A DNA stretch of 64,000 nucleotides from Enemella evansiae (lineage in GTDB: Bacteria > Pseudomonadota > Alphaproteobacteria > Rhodobacterales > Rhodobacteraceae), in NCBI GenBank assembly GCA_017255395.1, contig JAFKDC010000015.1, positions 62,001 to 126,000 of the forward strand. The letters are read 5' to 3'. Positions 60,951 through 64,000 of this stretch are shown one piece after another (positions within the stretch are counted from its first letter, which is position 1; every line of letters begins with the position of its first letter). The notes under the pieces are model-generated. The model ran no database searches. It saw only the letters and a list, made by a program, of their open reading frames with translations, and was not told the origin of the DNA. Position numbers and translations under genes: made by a program.

Positions 60951-62333
60951 ATGGTCCGGTCGCGCCGGCCTGAAGGCTGGCTTTCGATGGCGGTCGGGCT
61001 GGCGCTGGGGGCCGGGGTCTGCGTCCCGATGGCCGATGCCGAAGAACTGCGCCTGACCCTTGCGGAGGCGCGTGTGGTATCTGCCCGGCTTCTGGGCGAG
61101 GGCCGCGCCGAAGAGGCGCTGGTGATGGCCAACGGCGTGCTGATGGGCGCGCCGGGGGACCCCGCCGCGCTGATGCTGAAGGCCCGGGCGCTGCGTGACC
61201 TCGGCCGCTCCGCCGAGGCCCTGGGCGCGGCGAAATCCGCCTGGTCGGGCGCCACGGACCCGCGCGAGCGCTTCTTCGCGGCGATGACCATGGCACAGAC
61301 CCGGTCAAGCGCCGGGAATACCGGCATCGCGCAATACTGGCTGCGTCACGCGGCCCAGATCGCCCCGGAAGAGGACCTGCGCAACGCCGCCATCCGCGAC
61401 TTCCGCCAGGTCCGCCGCATGACGCCTTGGCGGCTGTCCATCGATCTGACGATGGAACCCTCGGACAACCTGAACGGCGCGCCGAAGACCAATACCTTCA
61501 CCTTCGCCGGGCTGCCCTTCGTCAATCCCTCTGCCGTGCCGCTGTCGGGCCTGCGCTACGGGGCCGGCGTCGACTACGTCTACCGCATCCCGACCGGCGC
61601 GCGGCAGCGTCTGAACCTTGGCGTCTCGCTGGACATGGAGCGGGTGCGCTTTTCCAAGAGCGCGCGCGACAAGGTGCCGGGCATCCGCGACGGCGACTAC
61701 CGGCAGGACGTGCTGCGTCTGTCGCTGGGCCACGAGATGCAGGGCGAACAGGGGCGCTGGCTGGGTTCCGCGGCGCTGTCTCTGCAACGGCACTGGCTGG
61801 CCGGAGAGACCCTGTCCGACGCCGCGAGGCTTGATTTCAGCTATGGGCGGGCGGTGGCGCCGGGGCTGGTGCTGGGCGGACGGATCGGGCTGGAAAGCGA
61901 ACGCCGCTGGGATCTGCCTGCGCGCGACAACCGCACGGCCGAGATCGGCGCCAACCTGACCCGGCGCTTCGACCACGGCGCGCTGCGCCTCGACCTTGCG
62001 TTTGCCGATACCGACAGCGAGGCCAGTTCTATCGCGCGGCAGACCCGCCGGGCGATGCTGAGCTATGGCATGGCGGCGCCGGTCAAGGGCATGCTGCCGC
62101 GCCTCTCGGTGTCCTATGAGACGGTGGATTACGATCAGGGGCCGTCGAGCTTCTGGACCGACCCGCGCGAGGACCGCCAGTGGGTGCTGAGCCTGGACGT
62201 GACGCTGCCGGATCTGGATTACTACGGCTTTGCTCCCGAGGTCGGGGTTTCCTTCCGCGACAGACAGTCCAATTATACCATCTACGAGACTCAGGGTACG
62301 GACCTGCGCCTTGGCCTGAGATCGGTATTCTAG
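60951..62333 (+). CDS. Slam (DUF560) surface lipoprotein assembly protein
   Basis: The 460-residue outer-membrane protein has a signal peptide (residues 1-30), an N-terminal TPR-like helical part (about 35-150) and a C-terminal beta-barrel (about 175-460) with alternating aromatic strands, ending R-L-G-L-R-S-V-F with a terminal Phe as in outer-membrane barrels. This is the Slam/type XI architecture: TPR periplasmic domain plus 14-stranded barrel. The preceding lipoprotein is the probable substrate. ATG 60951 gives a typical signal peptide; a TTG at 60897 would add 18 residues. Confidence 0.88.
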   Translation: MVRSRRPEGWLSMAVGLALGAGVCVPMADAEELRLTLAEARVVSARLLGEGRAEEALVMANGVLMGAPGDPAALMLKARALRDLGRSAEALGAAKSAWSGATDPRERFFAAMTMAQTRSSAGNTGIAQYWLRHAAQIAPEEDLRNAAIRDFRQVRRMTPWRLSIDLTMEPSDNLNGAPKTNTFTFAGLPFVNPSAVPLSGLRYGAGVDYVYRIPTGARQRLNLGVSLDMERVRFSKSARDKVPGIRDGDYRQDVLRLSLGHEMQGEQGRWLGSAALSLQRHWLAGETLSDAARLDFSYGRAVAPGLVLGGRIGLESERRWDLPARDNRTAEIGANLTRRFDHGALRLDLAFADTDSEASSIARQTRRAMLSYGMAAPVKGMLPRLSVSYETVDYDQGPSSFWTDPREDRQWVLSLDVTLPDLDYYGFAPEVGVSFRDRQSNYTIYETQGTDLRLGLRSVF

Positions 62334-62372
62334 GAACGACAGCGGCCTGACGGGGCCGCGAAGGGAGACCTT

Positions 62373-62807
62373 ATGGGAATCAAGTACTTGCACACCATGG
62401 TGCGGGTGAAGGACCTCGACGCGTCCATCGCATTCTACGAAATGCTGGGCCTGACGGAACGGCGCCGGATCGAAAACGACAAGGGCCGGTTCACGCTGGT
62501 CTTCCTCTGCCCGCCGGAGCAGGCGGATGGCCACGCGGACGTGGAACTGACCTACAACTGGGACGGCGACGAGGGGCTGCCTTCGGATTCGCGGCACTTC
62601 GGCCACCTCGCCTACACGGTGCCGGACATCTACGAGATGTGCCAGAACCTGATGGACAACGGCGTCACCATCAACCGCCCGCCGCGCGACGGCCACATGG
62701 CCTTCGTGCGCTCGCCGGACAACGTGTCCATCGAGCTGCTTCAGGAAGGCGAGGCCAAAGCCCCGGCGGAACCCTGGGCCAGCATGGAAAACACGGGCCA
62801 TTGGTAA
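62373..62807 (+). CDS. gloA: Lactoylglutathione lyase (glyoxalase I)
   Basis: The 144-residue protein has the glyoxalase I pattern: I-K-Y-L-H7-T-M-V-R-V-K-D-L-D-A-S-I-A-F-Y near the start, V-E-L-T-Y-N-W near residue 66, H-F-G-H-L-A-Y-T-V and a C-terminal D-N-V-S-I-E-L-L-Q. It converts methylglyoxal-glutathione hemithioacetal to lactoylglutathione. The start has GGGAGACC upstream. Its end overlaps the next gene's TTG start by 7 bp. Confidence 0.93.
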   Translation: MGIKYLHTMVRVKDLDASIAFYEMLGLTERRRIENDKGRFTLVFLCPPEQADGHADVELTYNWDGDEGLPSDSRHFGHLAYTVPDIYEMCQNLMDNGVTINRPPRDGHMAFVRSPDNVSIELLQEGEAKAPAEPWASMENTGHW

Positions 62808-63505
62808 GGCCGGCGGCGCTTGCCCTCGGCCTGATGCTGGCGCCCCTCGCGGCGCTGGCACAGGACTGTCGGCTGGCGCTTGTGCTGGCTCTGGACGTGT
62901 CGTCCTCTGTCGATGACGCGGAATATGTGCTGCAACGCGACGGGATCGCCGCCGCCTTGCAGGCCGAAGAGGTGCAGGGGGCGATCCTCGGCAACCCCGG
63001 CGCGGTGGCGCTGGCAATCTACGAATGGAGCGGGCGGCGCCAGTCGGTGCTGATCCAGGACTGGGTGGTGCTGCGCAGCGCCGAGGACATCGCCGGGGTG
63101 TCGGCGCGGCTGCGCGGCGTGCAGCGGTCCTACCGGCGCTATCCAACCGCCCTTGGCTATGCCCTGGGCTACGGGGCGACGCTGATGCGCGATGCGCCCG
63201 CCTGCGACCGGCAGGTGATCGACGTGTCGGGCGACGGCATCACCAATGACGGGTTCTGGCCGCAACTGGCCTACCGGCACTTCCCTTTCGAAGAGATCGT
63301 GGTCAACGGTCTCGCGGTTCTGGGCGCCGACCCGGATGTCTACGACCATTTCGAGATGGAGGTGCTGCGCGGCCCCGGCGCCTTTCTGGAGGTTGCCCCG
63401 GGCTACGAGGGGTTCCGCGAGGCGATGACCCGCAAGCTGTACCGCGAGATCCAGGACCGGATCGTCGGCGAGGTCCGGCGCGCGCCGGTCCACGGCCCGG
63501 GGTGA
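62801..63505 (+). CDS. DUF1194 von Willebrand A-like protein, copy A
   Basis: The 234-residue protein has a signal peptide and a von Willebrand A-type domain with a metal-ion adhesion motif D-V-S-S-S near residue 33. DUF1194 proteins of Rhodobacteraceae are secreted and of unknown function; a Cys pair near the signal end and in P-A-C-D suggests disulfides. TTG 62801 is the only start that retains the whole signal peptide; it overlaps the gloA stop. Its stop overlaps the GTG of the next gene (GTGA). Confidence 0.82.
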   Translation: MVRPAALALGLMLAPLAALAQDCRLALVLALDVSSSVDDAEYVLQRDGIAAALQAEEVQGAILGNPGAVALAIYEWSGRRQSVLIQDWVVLRSAEDIAGVSARLRGVQRSYRRYPTALGYALGYGATLMRDAPACDRQVIDVSGDGITNDGFWPQLAYRHFPFEEIVVNGLAVLGADPDVYDHFEMEVLRGPGAFLEVAPGYEGFREAMTRKLYREIQDRIVGEVRRAPVHGPG

Positions 63506-64000
63506 GGGCGCTTGTTTTCCTGCTGATGCTCTGGGCCGGGGGCGCCGGGGCGGCTTGCCGACAGGCGCTGGCGCTTGGACTGGATGTCTCGGGCTCGGTC
63601 GACGCGGTGGAATACCGGCTGCAACTGGACGGGCTTGCGGGCGCGCTGGAGGACCCGGGCGTCGTGGCGGCCTTTGCCGCGCTGCCGGAGGCGCCGGTGG
63701 CCCTGGCCGTCTACGAATGGTCCGGGCCGCAGGCGCAGCGGCTGCTGGTGGACTGGGTCATGATCTCCGGCGCCGCGGATGTAGCCGCGGTGGCGGCGCG
63801 GCTGCGGCGGGTCGAGCGGCTGGAAAGCGATCCCTCGACCGCGCTTGGCGCGGCAAAGCGGTTCGGGGAGGGGCTTCTGGCGTCGCAGGCGGACTGTTGG
63901 CGGCGGGTGCTGGACATTTCGGGCGACGGTCTGTCGAACACCGGCCCGCACCCGCGCGCGGTGCGCCCGGACGGCATCGTGATCAACGGTCTGGTGATTG
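63502..64000 (+). CDS. DUF1194 von Willebrand A-like protein, copy B (3' partial)
   Basis: The frame opens at GTG 63502 and stays open to the window end, so at least 166 residues are seen. After a signal peptide it has D-V-S-G-S near residue 31 (the metal motif) and V-Y-E-W-S-G, then L-D-I-S-G-D-G-L-S-N, each aligned with a counterpart in copy A (A-I-Y-E-W-S-G and I-D-V-S-G-D-G-I-T-N). It is a diverged tandem duplicate of copy A, coupled to it by GTGA. Confidence 0.82.
   Translation, partial: MRALVFLLMLWAGGAGAACRQALALGLDVSGSVDAVEYRLQLDGLAGALEDPGVVAAFAALPEAPVALAVYEWSGPQAQRLLVDWVMISGAADVAAVAARLRRVERLESDPSTALGAAKRFGEGLLASQADCWRRVLDISGDGLSNTGPHPRAVRPDGIVINGLVI

Noticed and set aside
1-64000. Prophage, insertion sequence or genomic island
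   Set aside because: No transposase, integrase, phage structural gene or flanking terminal repeats were seen, and codon use looks uniform.

Overview
The window is about 64 kb of high-GC DNA with densely packed, mostly short-spaced genes. It comes from an alphaproteobacterium of the Rhodobacteraceae/Roseobacteraceae type. The evidence is gene content: an aa3-type cytochrome oxidase subunit IV, a DUF1127 protein, an RpoH2-like sigma factor, phaA/phaB, a MobB-MoeA fusion, tandem DUF1194 proteins and ATGA-coupled gene pairs. I cannot name genus or species. I see no rRNA, tRNA, insertion sequence, prophage or CRISPR array, so this reads as ordinary chromosome carrying two surface-protein modules.

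Layout. 1-1479: end of a GntR-type regulator coupled to a Gfo/Idh/MocA oxidoreductase. 1673-11390: a self-contained type I secretion locus made of a 1587-residue Bap-like adhesin with Ig-like repeats and an 18-copy 21-bp repeat, a TolC-like lipoprotein, a LapB-like ABC exporter and an HlyD-type adaptor. 11511-12430: oxidase subunit IV and a lipoprotein, then a non-coding stretch with a strong terminator. 12853-13888: AzlCD (minus). 13940-17796: fdhD, a cytidine deaminase, mobA and mobB-moeA (molybdenum cofactor). 18065-20744: membrane protein, greA, and a Cys-rich secreted protein with a DUF305 protein. 20956-28894: ETF-ubiquinone oxidoreductase, TPR protein, ispE, polyprenyl diphosphate synthase, a methyltransferase and small proteins, ring-cleaving dioxygenase. 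29095-32580: phaB, phaA and an EAL protein. 32934-49378: rpsD, DUF1127, trpS, an inactive-looking rhomboid, PLD protein, murJ, glnD, LpoA-like lipoprotein, rsmI, yraN, gshB, esterase, comM. 49406-59656: GST with a TRASH-like tail, rpoH2, ChaN-like protein, VOC protein, coaBC, dut, a membrane-anchored MoeB/ThiF-like protein, an M3 peptidase, a periplasmic-binding-fold protein without a signal peptide, and thyA. 59916-62333: a surface lipoprotein with a TbpB-like C-terminus beside a Slam (DUF560) outer-membrane protein. 62373-64000: gloA and two tandem DUF1194 proteins, the second cut by the window end.

How the genes work together. The two most distinctive units are surface-display systems at opposite ends: the type I secreted adhesin and the Slam/lipoprotein pair (type XI-like secretion). 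Most of the rest is housekeeping, and many neighbours are translationally coupled.

The least explained signals are non-coding. A composite 3'-flank element (a GC hairpin, then a GAGGTATTTG...CGAAGAAG-like motif) recurs five times, each time downstream of a gene in that gene's orientation. A terminator-bearing region at about 12480-12740 could encode a small RNA. All calls come from reading the sequence; no database search was run.
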